A stretch of 64,000 bases of DNA. It comes from Candidatus Binatia bacterium (GTDB taxonomy: Bacteria > Desulfobacterota > Binatia > Bin18). Of this stretch, positions 34,755 to 42,521 are shown piece by piece. Location of the stretch: positions 94,611-158,610 of the forward strand of contig JAJDTY010000078.1 of assembly GCA_022826945.1 (NCBI GenBank). The letters run 5' to 3'. Both the position numbers and the translations under genes were made by a program. The notes under the pieces are model-generated. The model was not told the origin of the DNA. It saw only the letters and a list, made by a program, of their open reading frames with translations, and did no database searches. Position 1 is the stretch's first letter. Each line of letters begins with the position of its first letter.

Positions 34755-35213
34755 ATGGATATGACCGAGCTGGAACAACGTATCACGCGGATTGAGGACC
34801 TTGAGGCCATCAAGCAACTCAAGGCAACCTACTGCGATATTTGCGATGACGACCACAACCCGGATCGCATCACCACGATTTTTGCCGAAGACGGTATCTG
34901 GGAAGGCGCTGGATTCGGCAAGGCCCAGGGCCATACGGCCATTCGTGAGCTGTTCAAAAAATTCCAGACGATGATCAGCTTCTCCCAGCACCAGGTGATG
35001 AACCCGATCATCAAAATCAATGGTGAGCGGGCCACGGGCATCTGGTACTTCTTTGGGCCGTTCACGTTCTACAAGGACAATCAGGCCAAGTGGCTGGCGG
35101 CGCGCTATGAAGACGATTACGTCAAAGTGAACGGAGAGTGGAAGATACAGCACCTCCGCGCCCGTGGCCGCATGCACACGAACTACGAAGAGAGCTGGGC
35201 CAACAACGACTGA
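34755..35213 (+). CDS. SnoaL/NTF2-like protein
   Basis: A 152-residue cone-shaped SnoaL-like protein: RIEDLEAIKQLKATYCDICDD, then FAEDGIWEGAGFGKAQGHTAIREL, GIWYFFGPFTFYKD and GEWKIQHLRARGRMH. Members act as small isomerases, cyclases, dehydratases or hydroxylases in catabolic and natural-product pathways. A GAAAGGAGCGT ribosome site precedes the ATG. It appears to be the last gene of the operon beginning at 27389. The GC content drops sharply just after it. Confidence 0.88.
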   Translation: MDMTELEQRITRIEDLEAIKQLKATYCDICDDDHNPDRITTIFAEDGIWEGAGFGKAQGHTAIRELFKKFQTMISFSQHQVMNPIIKINGERATGIWYFFGPFTFYKDNQAKWLAARYEDDYVKVNGEWKIQHLRARGRMHTNYEESWANND

Positions 35214-35280
35214 GCAGGAGGGCACGGCGCGCGGCCTCATGTTATCCTAGAGGCAGCTAATCCATGCCGGAGAGCGAAAA

Positions 35281-36477
35281 ATGATCACACGTTTTCGGGT
35301 CCAAAACTATAAAGCTCTGCGCGATGTGACGTTGGACCTGAAACCAATGCATGTCCTGATTGGCCCGAACGACTCTGGCAAGACAAGCATCCTGGAAGCC
35401 CTCGCCTCTTTATGCCGGAGTGTGGATCATCAACTGCCGGAAGCATTTGTTGGATCCTGGCAAGGAGCTGACTTAGTCTGGAAAGGGAATATCAATCAGA
35501 TAGTCGCTCTTGAGGCGGAAGGGAATGTCGAGGAGAAGAATTGGAAATACAGGATCGGATGTCGATTCGCGCAAAGGGAGCGGGATGTCAATCTCAAAGA
35601 AGAAAGATTGAAGTTTGATCCTAGGTTGGAGGAGTTCATAGAGATGGGCTCCCGCGACCTCTCTCGGGCAACCTTGATGTATGAGATTGCCGTACTCGAT
35701 CACGATGTGTCTGATGCCCTACGCGATGTTGCGAGAGAGATTTACCATGTTCTCTCTGGAGTCCACCTGTACCGCTGGGTGCCGAGACTGCTCTCCCTGC
35801 CTGTTGCCGCACATTCTCAGCATCAGTTTCGGATGGAATCGACCGGTTTTGGATTAGCGCTCTGCCTGGACGACATTCTCGGTTCTGACCGGCGACGATT
35901 CGAAGATCTGGAGAATCATTTTAAGCGGATTTTTCCAGAAGTCGATTCCATTATACTCATTCGAGAACAGGCATTTACCGGACCAATAGACGATCCGGAA
36001 CAGATTCCTAGGCTTGAGCAGGCTGAAGGAAAAGGTCTGCACTTCAGATTTAAAAAAAATAAGCAAGAGCTTCCGGCCGCTCAGGTATCCGATGGGATGC
36101 TTTTGGTTTTGGCCTACCTCACTATCTTGTATTTACCCCACCCTCCCCGTGTTCTCCTTATCGAAGAACCCGAAAATGGCATTCACCCTAAACGTTTACA
36201 GGATGTGCTTCGGATTCTTCACGAACTGATTGCTGAGCAAAGGCATACGCAAATTCTTCTCACCACACATTCCCCTTATGTTGTTGACCAGTTCCAACCT
36301 GACGAGGTTTCTCTGTGTCATAAGGAAAAGGATGGATCAGTCGTAGTCCATCAGCTCTCTGAGAGCCGAACTGTCAAAGAACAAATTGACGTGTTCACAT
36401 TAGGTGAGATCTGGACAGCCGAAGGTGATAAAGCCCTGGCCGAAACCTCCTCTCCTCCTGTGGAAGCCAGTAGATGA
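35281..36477 (+). CDS. OLD-like AAA/ABC ATPase of a two-gene defence-type module
   Basis: A 398-residue RecF/OLD-like ATPase. Walker A GPNDSGKTS (28-36), a degenerate signature VSDGM (269-273), Walker B VLLIEEPENG (291-300) and the H-loop TTHSPY (328-333) are all in place. The ATPase ends without a TOPRIM domain; the next gene encodes a TOPRIM-like protein instead and overlaps by 4 nt (ATGA). ATPase plus separate TOPRIM nuclease is the arrangement of several anti-phage systems, such as the AriA/AriB type, but I cannot assign it to a named type. The pair is AT-richer than the flanking metabolic genes and uses different codons, so it was probably acquired. Confidence 0.9.
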   Translation: MITRFRVQNYKALRDVTLDLKPMHVLIGPNDSGKTSILEALASLCRSVDHQLPEAFVGSWQGADLVWKGNINQIVALEAEGNVEEKNWKYRIGCRFAQRERDVNLKEERLKFDPRLEEFIEMGSRDLSRATLMYEIAVLDHDVSDALRDVAREIYHVLSGVHLYRWVPRLLSLPVAAHSQHQFRMESTGFGLALCLDDILGSDRRRFEDLENHFKRIFPEVDSIILIREQAFTGPIDDPEQIPRLEQAEGKGLHFRFKKNKQELPAAQVSDGMLLVLAYLTILYLPHPPRVLLIEEPENGIHPKRLQDVLRILHELIAEQRHTQILLTTHSPYVVDQFQPDEVSLCHKEKDGSVVVHQLSESRTVKEQIDVFTLGEIWTAEGDKALAETSSPPVEASR

Positions 36478-37097
36478 GAATTCTCATTGTCTCTGAAGGA
36501 GTACACGAATTAGGTGATGACAATCTTGACGGTGCTCTCGTAACGCTGTCGTCTAGGCTACTCAATGAAAACGTGAGCTTTGAGAAAGAAAAAGTAAGTA
36601 GCCCGAGAGTTCGGCAGCATACCCAGCCAGGGAAAGGCGGACGCTACGAGAAGCGCGCCCTGGGCTGGATTCGTCTGGCCGAACGTGAGGACTATGACAC
36701 AATCATTCTCGTTATTGATCAAGATGGTGACGAGGAAAGGAAACAGCAATTCGACCGAGCCCAGGAAGATCGCCGCTTGTCGTTACTCCCGCGAGCGCTT
36801 GGCGTGGCAATCAAGACTTTTGATGCTTGGATGCTTGCCGATGAACAAGCTTTATCAGAGGTGTTGGAGACGCATATTGATCCCCTACCGAATCCCGAGT
36901 CTGAAGGTGATCCAAAGGGCAAATGCGAGAGTTTGAGAAATGAGGCTCGCTCTCAACTCAGTCCAAGGAAGATGTATGCGGCGATAGCAGAAAGAACTGC
37001 CATGGAGAAACTTGAAGACCGATGTCCCAGAGGATTTGTACCGTTTGCCCAACGGGTGCGGGCTCTCGCTGAAAGGAGGCAGACATGTTCACCATAG
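36474..37097 (+). CDS. TOPRIM/DUF4276-like nuclease partner of the ATPase
   Basis: A 207-residue protein with the TOPRIM acidic pattern: Glu8 in MRILIVSEGVHE and an acidic cluster Asp82, Asp84, Asp86 in VIDQDGDEE. This matches DUF4276-like or RloB-like partners of OLD-type ATPases, which are predicted metal-dependent nucleases. The ATG overlaps the ATPase stop, so the two are translationally coupled. The last 13 nt overlap the start of the VOC gene, whose ribosome site (GAAAGGAGG) lies inside this coding region, so the module was inserted tightly or the downstream gene moved with it. The effector substrate is unknown. Confidence 0.82.
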   Translation: MRILIVSEGVHELGDDNLDGALVTLSSRLLNENVSFEKEKVSSPRVRQHTQPGKGGRYEKRALGWIRLAEREDYDTIILVIDQDGDEERKQQFDRAQEDRRLSLLPRALGVAIKTFDAWMLADEQALSEVLETHIDPLPNPESEGDPKGKCESLRNEARSQLSPRKMYAAIAERTAMEKLEDRCPRGFVPFAQRVRALAERRQTCSP

Positions 37098-37969
37098 GCA
37101 AGCTGTTTCATCTCACCCATGTTGTGGACGACCTCGAAGCCGTTGACCGGTGGTATGACGACGTATTCTCGGTCACGCGCTTCTATAACGGTTATGAAGA
37201 GCTGGCCGGACGGAACGCCTCCCTGATTGCCATCGGGGACGTCATCATGGAGCCGATGATGCCCGCCCGCGTGGAGAACCTCAGGAATCCGTCGGTGAAA
37301 AGATTTCACGACCGTTTCGGGCAGCACTTCCACTCCATCGCCTGGTATGTGGATGATGTTGCGGCCATCTCTGCGCGCCTCGATACGGCCGGCCTGCGGC
37401 TCTATAACCTTGTCGGCAAAGCGGTAAAGCCGCCGTACGACACCGCGGCCATCTGGACGCATCCGAGACAGACACCCGGTCAACTGGAGTTTGCCCTGTC
37501 CGGCGATTACATCGCCGACCCGCGGCTGAAACCGGATTGGTCGAGCGACCCCTGGCGCCAGCATCCGCTCGGCATCCAGCGCGCCTCGCATATCGGCGTC
37601 GTCGTCAGGGATCTGCCCACAGCCAAGCGGCTGTATTGCGATATCCTGGATGGGACCCTGCTCCACGAGGAGCATACCGAGGGTCGCAAGCAGAGTGCCT
37701 TTGTGGCTGTTGGAGAAGATACGGTCGTGGAACTGGCCCAGCCTCTTTCCGCGACCAGCCCGGAAGGCCGAGAGCTGGAGCAAAACGGCGAGGGCATTTA
37801 TTCCCTGATATTCAAGACCGCGAACCTCGGGCAAGCCCAGGACTTTCTGAGAGACAGGCAACTCCGACCCGAACCTGACGGCGCGGACACTATCATCCTC
37901 GGGCCGGAGCAAGCCTTTGGCATGGTTGTGGGCTTCACCCAGCGCGCACTTCCCAACGACCCACGTTAA
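37085..37969 (+). CDS. VOC family protein with two glyoxalase-like modules
   Basis: A 294-residue vicinal-oxygen-chelate protein. Module one begins LFHLTHVVDDLEAVDRWYDDVF; a second begins about residue 162 with RASHIGVVVRDLPTAKRLYCDI. Both have the family beta-alpha-beta-beta-beta order, with candidate metal ligands in FHSIAWYV and in the second-module histidines and glutamates. The family covers extradiol dioxygenases, glyoxalases and epimerases; the target here is not evident. GAAAGGAGGCAGAC precedes the ATG. It is co-oriented with, and overlaps, the TOPRIM gene. Confidence 0.86.
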   Translation: MFTIGKLFHLTHVVDDLEAVDRWYDDVFSVTRFYNGYEELAGRNASLIAIGDVIMEPMMPARVENLRNPSVKRFHDRFGQHFHSIAWYVDDVAAISARLDTAGLRLYNLVGKAVKPPYDTAAIWTHPRQTPGQLEFALSGDYIADPRLKPDWSSDPWRQHPLGIQRASHIGVVVRDLPTAKRLYCDILDGTLLHEEHTEGRKQSAFVAVGEDTVVELAQPLSATSPEGRELEQNGEGIYSLIFKTANLGQAQDFLRDRQLRPEPDGADTIILGPEQAFGMVVGFTQRALPNDPR

Positions 37970-38007
37970 GTGTGGTTGAATGAGAAGTGGTGAAGTGACT
38001 GTTTATT

Positions 38008-38251
38008 TCAGACATGCCGGTGCTGCTCGGCCTCGACCGTCACGCGCTGTCCAGTGAATAGCGAGTCAAACCGCATGGCCGGTACCGCCTCCGGGTCAAA
38101 CGGGTCTTGATCGAGCGGAAAGACCCGGCCCCACCTGTGTCCCGGTGATGGACTGGAAGTCTTTGCTGAATTGCACTACATAACGAACGCGCACGATAGC
38201 GGTATGCGCCCCAGTCGCGGCGTTAAGGTTGAAATCGACCACCACCGTCAT
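38008..38251 (-). pseudogene. Frameshifted remnant of an unidentified gene
   Basis: Two minus-strand frames read like one protein. The first runs from 38251 (MTVVVDFNLNAATG) through VRVRYVVQFSKDFQSITGTQVG; after one base it continues in another frame as VFPLDQDPFDPEAVPAMRF and FTGQRVTVEAEQHRHV, ending at a TGA (38010-38008). A single extra G in the run at 38132-38129 would explain the break. It could be a decayed gene or a homopolymer error. I do not recognise the family. An alternative upstream ATG with a GAAAGGAG site exists in yet another frame, so the 5' end is unclear too. Confidence 0.55.
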
Positions 38252-38324
38252 CTCCCTCCAGCCCGACCGATTCTGCGTGCCATGAGGGCGCTCCTTTCTT
38301 GCTCGCCTCCGAGCAGAGAGACCC

Positions 38325-38362
38325 GTAGGGTCGGATGAGCTGGAGGCGTCATCCAACCCTGC
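38325..38362. repeat. Imperfect palindrome, REP-like or terminator hairpin
   Basis: GTAGGGTCGGATGAG (38325-38339) pairs with GTCATCCAACCCTGC (38348-38362) at 12 of 15 positions around an 8-nt loop. It lies 10 bp beyond the stop of the CoA-transferase gene. It may be a short dispersed palindromic unit, a 3' hairpin for the CoA-transferase transcript, or both. No T-run follows, so a classical intrinsic terminator is less likely. Confidence 0.4.
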
Positions 38363-38371
38363 TAGCCGAAG

Positions 38372-39592
38372 TTACTCGCCCACCGCTGCCACACCGTCAC
38401 GCACCAGTACGGCTATGGCCGCGTCGTCATACCCCAGGTCGCGCAAGACCTCACTAGTATGATCGCCCAACTGCGGTGCTGGGCTTGGCGTTCGCTTTTC
38501 ACCGTCGGTCGTGAAAATGGGGCTGTTGACGGTCGTTAGCTTGCCGTGCCCAGGATATTCCATGTCCACGAAAGCACCGGCGGCCCGCATCTGTGGGTCT
38601 TCGACCACTTCGTCTCGCACGGGCAGGGGCGCCCATTTGATGTCGGACTGCTTGAATAGTACCCGCCACTCGTCGAGGTCTCGTGACTCAAACTGGCCCT
38701 GTAAAATGGCAAAGAGGGCTGAGGCATTCTCCCCTCTGGCTTCGTTGGTGGCAAACAGCGGGTTGGTGGCCAGCTCGGCCTGGCCGAGGGCCTTGCACAG
38801 GTTGGGGAATTCCTTGTCGGGATCGAGCAGAATGGCCAGGAAGGCCTTGCCGTCACGACTCCGATAGCCTGCCGCCAATGGGTTCGGCGGTGTGCCGTCG
38901 TCGCCGCGTTCCGGAAACGTGGCGTTACAGAATTTGGCCTGAAGGTCGCAGGCGTTGGCCCAGGCTCCACTAGCTAGTAAGGAGGTCCCGACTTTGAGGC
39001 CCCGTCCGGTCCGTTCGCGCTGATACAGGCCGAGCATAATCGCGCTAAACAGGGACACCGAGGTCGGATGGTCGCCCATGCCCGGACGTGGGCCGCCCGG
39101 TGTGCCGTCCATGCCCACGACGCTCATCATCAGGCCCGAGCGCGCCCAATAGGCCAGGGCGTCAAACGTGGGCGCGTCGGCATCTTCGCCTTCATCTCCG
39201 TAGCCGCTCAGATGGGCATAGATGAGCCGGTCGTTTTCCGGCTGAAGGTCCTTCCAGGTCAGTCGGAACTTTTCCAGTAGCGGATGCTGGTAGTTGGTGA
39301 CAAACACGTCCGCGGTCTTGACCAGCCGAATGAGCACGTCTCTGCCCTGAGGCGAAGCCAGGTCAAGGGCGACGCTCTTCTTATTGCGGCTGGTCAGAAT
39401 CCAGCCCCAGTTGAGGTCCGCCTTGGCAAAGCCCGGTAAATCAGACATGGAGCGATAGAGGTCGCCGCCCTGCGGTCGCTCGATCTTCAACACCTCGGCA
39501 CCGAAATCCGACATGATGGTTGTCGAGGCCGGCCCGGCAACATAGGTCCCGCAGTCAATCACTCGCAGTCCTGATAGAATTCCGTTGTCCAT
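38372..39592 (-). CDS. CaiB/BaiF family III CoA-transferase
   Basis: A 406-residue family III CoA-transferase: GLRVIDCGTYVAGPASTTIMSDFGAEVLKIERPQGGD at the start (interrupted here by no gap) and the catalytic aspartate in GMGDHPTSV. RSRDGKAFLAI and EWRVLFKQSDI also match. It moves CoA between carboxylic acids such as carnitine, formate or aromatic acids. Two ATGs lie at 39598 and 39592; the site AGGGAGAT is at a workable distance only from the second. Stands alone, with a hairpin at its 3' end. Confidence 0.93.
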   Translation of the reverse strand: MDNGILSGLRVIDCGTYVAGPASTTIMSDFGAEVLKIERPQGGDLYRSMSDLPGFAKADLNWGWILTSRNKKSVALDLASPQGRDVLIRLVKTADVFVTNYQHPLLEKFRLTWKDLQPENDRLIYAHLSGYGDEGEDADAPTFDALAYWARSGLMMSVVGMDGTPGGPRPGMGDHPTSVSLFSAIMLGLYQRERTGRGLKVGTSLLASGAWANACDLQAKFCNATFPERGDDGTPPNPLAAGYRSRDGKAFLAILLDPDKEFPNLCKALGQAELATNPLFATNEARGENASALFAILQGQFESRDLDEWRVLFKQSDIKWAPLPVRDEVVEDPQMRAAGAFVDMEYPGHGKLTTVNSPIFTTDGEKRTPSPAPQLGDHTSEVLRDLGYDDAAIAVLVRDGVAAVGE

Positions 39593-39804
39593 ACGCATCT
39601 CCCTGTTCGATTATGATGTCCAACCCCTTGACTTCGGGGTATTCTGCCAGTAATTATCCGCCTCGCCAAGGGTGAGGATTGCCACGGGCGGGCTCCGCTG
39701 GCGGTCAAAAATGGGTTGCCGCCTACCGGTCACTGTGCTATCCCTGCCTCAGCCAGACGGTTAAATGCGACTAGTCGATTGAGATCGAAGAGAAAGGCTG
39801 TCCA

Positions 39805-40140
39805 ATGAAGATTGAAGAGCAAACGGTAGACTCTGTAGTTGTTGTCTCACTGGACGGGCGTGTCGATGGTTCCACTGCACCGGACCTGGAGAAGCATATC
39901 TCGGATGTGGTTGAACGCGGTAATACCCAGATATTGCTCGATTGCAGCAAGATGGATTACATCAGCAGCGCCGGTCTGCGCGTCGTGCTTGTGGGCGCCA
40001 AAAAATGCCAACAGGGTGGCGGCAAGTTGACGCTCTGCACGCTCCGGGCGACCTGCAAATCCGTCATGGAGGTCAGTGGTTTTCTGACCATGCTCGACTA
40101 CTACGACACCCGTGAGAGCGCCCTGGCCGCACAATCCTGA
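39805..40140 (+). CDS. STAS-domain anti-sigma factor antagonist-like protein (copy 1)
   Basis: A 111-residue stand-alone STAS domain. It begins MKIEEQTVDSVVVVSLDGRVDG, then ILLDCSKMDYISSAGLRVVL, the segment that holds the phosphorylated serine in SpoIIAA-type antagonists. Here it reads S-S-A-G-L, so the site immediately before the glycine is alanine, though serines stand just before. Such proteins control anti-sigma factors or other partner-switch modules; no kinase or phosphatase partner is in the window. An AAAGG site precedes the ATG. A near-identical copy follows 10 bp after the stop. Confidence 0.92.
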   Translation: MKIEEQTVDSVVVVSLDGRVDGSTAPDLEKHISDVVERGNTQILLDCSKMDYISSAGLRVVLVGAKKCQQGGGKLTLCTLRATCKSVMEVSGFLTMLDYYDTRESALAAQS

Positions 40141-40150
40141 GGACGCGCCG

Positions 40151-40486
40151 TTGAAGATTGAAGAGCAAACGGTAGACTCTGTAGTTGTTGTTTCACTGGA
40201 CGGGCGTGTCGACGGTTCCACTGCACCGGACCTGGAGAAGCATATCTCGGACGTGATTGAACGCGGTGATACCCGGATACTGCTCGATTGCAGCAAGATG
40301 AATTACATCGGCAGCACCGGTCTGCGCATCATGCTTGCGGGCGCCAAAAAATGCCAACAGGGTGGCGGCAAGTTGACGCTCTGCATGCTCCGGGCGACCT
40401 GCAAGTCCGTCATGGAGGTCAGCGGTTTTCTGACCATGCTCGACTACTACGACACCCGTGAGAGCGCCCTGGCGGCCCAGTCCTGA
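40151..40486 (+). CDS. STAS-domain protein (copy 2, TTG start)
   Basis: A second 111-residue STAS domain that differs from copy 1 at only about ten residues after the start codon. It uses a TTG start, with GAGGA about 8 nt upstream. The differences cluster around the switch loop, which here reads G-S-T-G-L, so a threonine occupies the position immediately before the conserved glycine where copy 1 has alanine. That may make copy 2 phosphorylatable at this site and copy 1 not. The following GPP34 gene starts 9 bp downstream, so all three are probably co-transcribed. Confidence 0.9.
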   Translation: MKIEEQTVDSVVVVSLDGRVDGSTAPDLEKHISDVIERGDTRILLDCSKMNYIGSTGLRIMLAGAKKCQQGGGKLTLCMLRATCKSVMEVSGFLTMLDYYDTRESALAAQS

Positions 40487-40495
40487 GGATATATT

Positions 40496-41149
40496 ATGCT
40501 GACCTTTGCCGAAGAGATCATGCTGCTGATACTGGACGACGACGGGTCGTTTCTGCCGACCCGGGGCGGGGCGGTGGAATACATTCTCGCCGGGGCGGTG
40601 TTGATGGACCTAGCCTTTGCCAATCGCATCGATACTGACCTTGAGCACCTCACTTGTCTTGACACGACGCCGACCGGAAACCCGATTCTCGATCAGGCCC
40701 TGGCGCATATTGCGGACTCCAGTCAGCCTAAGGATACCAGGGGCTGGATAGAGACCCTGGCCGGCCAGGATACGACCGAAATCCGGCAACAGGCCCTGGC
40801 CAGTTTGATTGAACGTGGCATTCTGGAGTCCCAGGACAAGAAGTTCCTGTGGGTCTTCCGCGCGCGCCGCTATCCCACGATTGACGGGCGCGTCGAACGC
40901 GAGGTCAGATTACGGATTTCGGATGTGTTGCTGTCCGACGATATCCCCGACCCCAGAGATGTGGCCATGATCTGTCTGGTCGATGCCGCCGGCTTCCTGC
41001 GCGACATCTTCACCGCCGGGGAACTCGGACGTGCCACCCCCCGTGTCGAGCAACTGCGCAAGATGGACCTGATCGGTCACGAAGTCGGCAGCGTCATCGC
41101 CGAAATTGAGCGGTCGGTCATGATGGCCATGGCCATCTCGCCGCACTGA
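40496..41149 (+). CDS. GPP34 family protein
   Basis: A 217-residue GPP34 (Golgi phosphoprotein 3-like) protein: LTFAEEIMLLILDDDGSFLP, VEYILAGAVLMDLAFANRI, then LASLIERGILESQDKKFLWVFRARRYP. In eukaryotes the fold binds phosphatidylinositol-4-phosphate; bacterial members are of unknown role, frequent in actinobacteria and some other groups. A GAGGATATATT site precedes the ATG, 9 bp after the second STAS gene. The grouping of two STAS proteins with GPP34 suggests a membrane-linked partner-switch function, which is inference. Confidence 0.9.
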   Translation: MLTFAEEIMLLILDDDGSFLPTRGGAVEYILAGAVLMDLAFANRIDTDLEHLTCLDTTPTGNPILDQALAHIADSSQPKDTRGWIETLAGQDTTEIRQQALASLIERGILESQDKKFLWVFRARRYPTIDGRVEREVRLRISDVLLSDDIPDPRDVAMICLVDAAGFLRDIFTAGELGRATPRVEQLRKMDLIGHEVGSVIAEIERSVMMAMAISPH

Positions 41150-41224
41150 GCCGACCGTAACAGCGGTGTCAGCAGCACCGTCTCGCCTCACTGAATTCGC
41201 TGACAGGAAACAATGGAGGAAGTC

Positions 41225-42454
41225 ATGGGTGAAGCTTGGATTATTGATGCCGTTCGAACCCCCCGTGGACGGGGAAAGAAGGATGGCGCGCTGGCGGGGA
41301 TCCATCCCCAGGAACTCATGGCACAAGTCCTGAACGCCACAAAAGAACGAAACGACCTGGACCCGCGTGATGTGGACGACGTGGTGGTCGGCTGTGTGAC
41401 CGCGTACGGTGAGCAGGCCATGTGCATTGCCCGGATGTCCGTGCTGGCAGCCGAGTGGCCGAACGATTCGACCGGGGTGACGATCAACCGTTTCTGTGGC
41501 TCGGGACAGCAGGCGGTTAATTTTGCGGCCATGGGTATCAAGTCCGGCGAGCAGGACTTGGTGGTTGCCGGTGGCGTGGAGTCCATGTCCCGTGTGCCGA
41601 TGAATGCGGACCGCGGGGGAATTGACGGCCATAATAGGCATCTGCGTCAACTCCACCCGCTTGTCCAGCAAGGTATCTCGGGTGATTTGATTGCCACCCG
41701 GGAAGGCTTCAGCCGCGAGGATTGTGATACATTCGCCCTGTCGAGCCAGCAGCGCTACGCCCGGGCGCATACAGAAGGTCGCCTGAAAAAAAGTCTGATT
41801 CCGGTGCGCAATGCTGACGGTGCGCTGGTCCTGGAACACGACGAATACCCGCGACCAAACACGACGCTTGAGGGGCTTGGTCAACTGCCGCCGTCCTTTG
41901 CGGAACTGGGGAAATATGTGCAGAAGGGCGACACGCTGAGTTTCGACGAAAAGGCGCTGTCACGCTACACGGATGTGCAAGAGATCGATCATGTGCATCA
42001 CGCTGGCAATTCCTCGGGGATTGTCGACGGCGCGGGAGCCCTGCTGCTCGCTTCTCCGGAGTATGCCCGCAGCCACGGTATGCAACCGCGTGCCCGGATT
42101 GTCGCTACCGCAACCGCGGGGGATGAGCCCATTATCATGTTGACTGCACCGGTTCCGGCGACCAAAAAGGTTCTCAAAAAAGCCGGTATGACGATCAAGG
42201 ATATTGATCTGATTGAGATCAACGAGGCCTTCGCGGTCGTCCCCCTGAAAACCATGCGCGACTGTGACATGGACCCGGACACGGTCAACGTCAACGGTGG
42301 GGCAATCGCCCTGGGTCATCCGCTCGGCGCAACCGGCAGCATGCTCATGGGCACCGTCCTCGACGAACTCGAACGTCAGGATAAAACCACCGGGTTGGTC
42401 ACCATGTGTATCGGTGGCGGCATGGGCATTGCCACGATTGTCGAACGGATCTGA
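41225..42454 (+). CDS. Acetyl-CoA acetyltransferase (thiolase)
   Basis: A 409-residue thiolase. Nucleophilic cysteine Cys91 in [12 protein letters not shown], the [18 protein letters not shown] loop, [11 protein letters not shown], the histidine in [14 protein letters not shown] and the second cysteine in [12 protein letters not shown] are all present. It condenses or cleaves acyl-CoA units, and fits fatty-acid or aromatic degradation better than a single named pathway. GGAGGAAGTC places the start at 41225, although the frame is open from an ATG at 41213. A terminator hairpin follows. Confidence 0.94.
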   Translation: MGEAWIIDAVRTPRGRGKKDGALAGIHPQELMAQVLNATKERNDLDPRDVDDVVVGCVTAYGEQAMCIARMSVLAAEWPNDSTGVTINRFCGSGQQAVNFAAMGIKSGEQDLVVAGGVESMSRVPMNADRGGIDGHNRHLRQLHPLVQQGISGDLIATREGFSREDCDTFALSSQQRYARAHTEGRLKKSLIPVRNADGALVLEHDEYPRPNTTLEGLGQLPPSFAELGKYVQKGDTLSFDEKALSRYTDVQEIDHVHHAGNSSGIVDGAGALLLASPEYARSHGMQPRARIVATATAGDEPIIMLTAPVPATKKVLKKAGMTIKDIDLIEINEAFAVVPLKTMRDCDMDPDTVNVNGGAIALGHPLGATGSMLMGTVLDELERQDKTTGLVTMCIGGGMGIATIVERI

Positions 42455-42487
42455 GGGAGCCGTTCCGGTAGACTATTCAAGGGAAAA

Positions 42488-42511
42488 GGGTGGGCCATTT
42501 CTGACCCACCC
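42488..42511. terminator. Intrinsic terminator between convergent genes
   Basis: GGGTGGG (42488-42494) pairs exactly with CCCACCC (42505-42511) around a 10-nt loop. On the minus strand the stem is followed by TTTTCCC, so it should stop transcripts of the AhpD-like selenoprotein gene. It lies 34 bp after the thiolase stop and may also slow transcription from the plus side. Confidence 0.6.
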
Positions 42512-42521
42512 GTAGCAGGCG

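Larger units (their letters stand above)
39805..40486 (+). repeat. Tandem gene duplication, 346-bp period
   Basis: Two direct copies of about 336 bp (39805-40140 and 40151-40486) separated by 10 bp. Nucleotide identity is very high, with long exact stretches such as the first 30 bases after the start codon. The duplication therefore looks recent or kept similar by gene conversion. The changes that exist are largely amino-acid replacing and concentrate around the STAS switch loop. Confidence 0.9.

Noticed and set aside
38096..38098. TGA in the remnant at 38008-38251 as a second selenocysteine codon
   Set aside because: The sequence after the TGA in that frame is not protein-like, while a one-base shift upstream restores a good frame; no hairpin was evident.
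40910..41884. 324-codon minus-strand open frame
   Set aside because: Antisense to the GPP34 and thiolase genes, both with clear family motifs.
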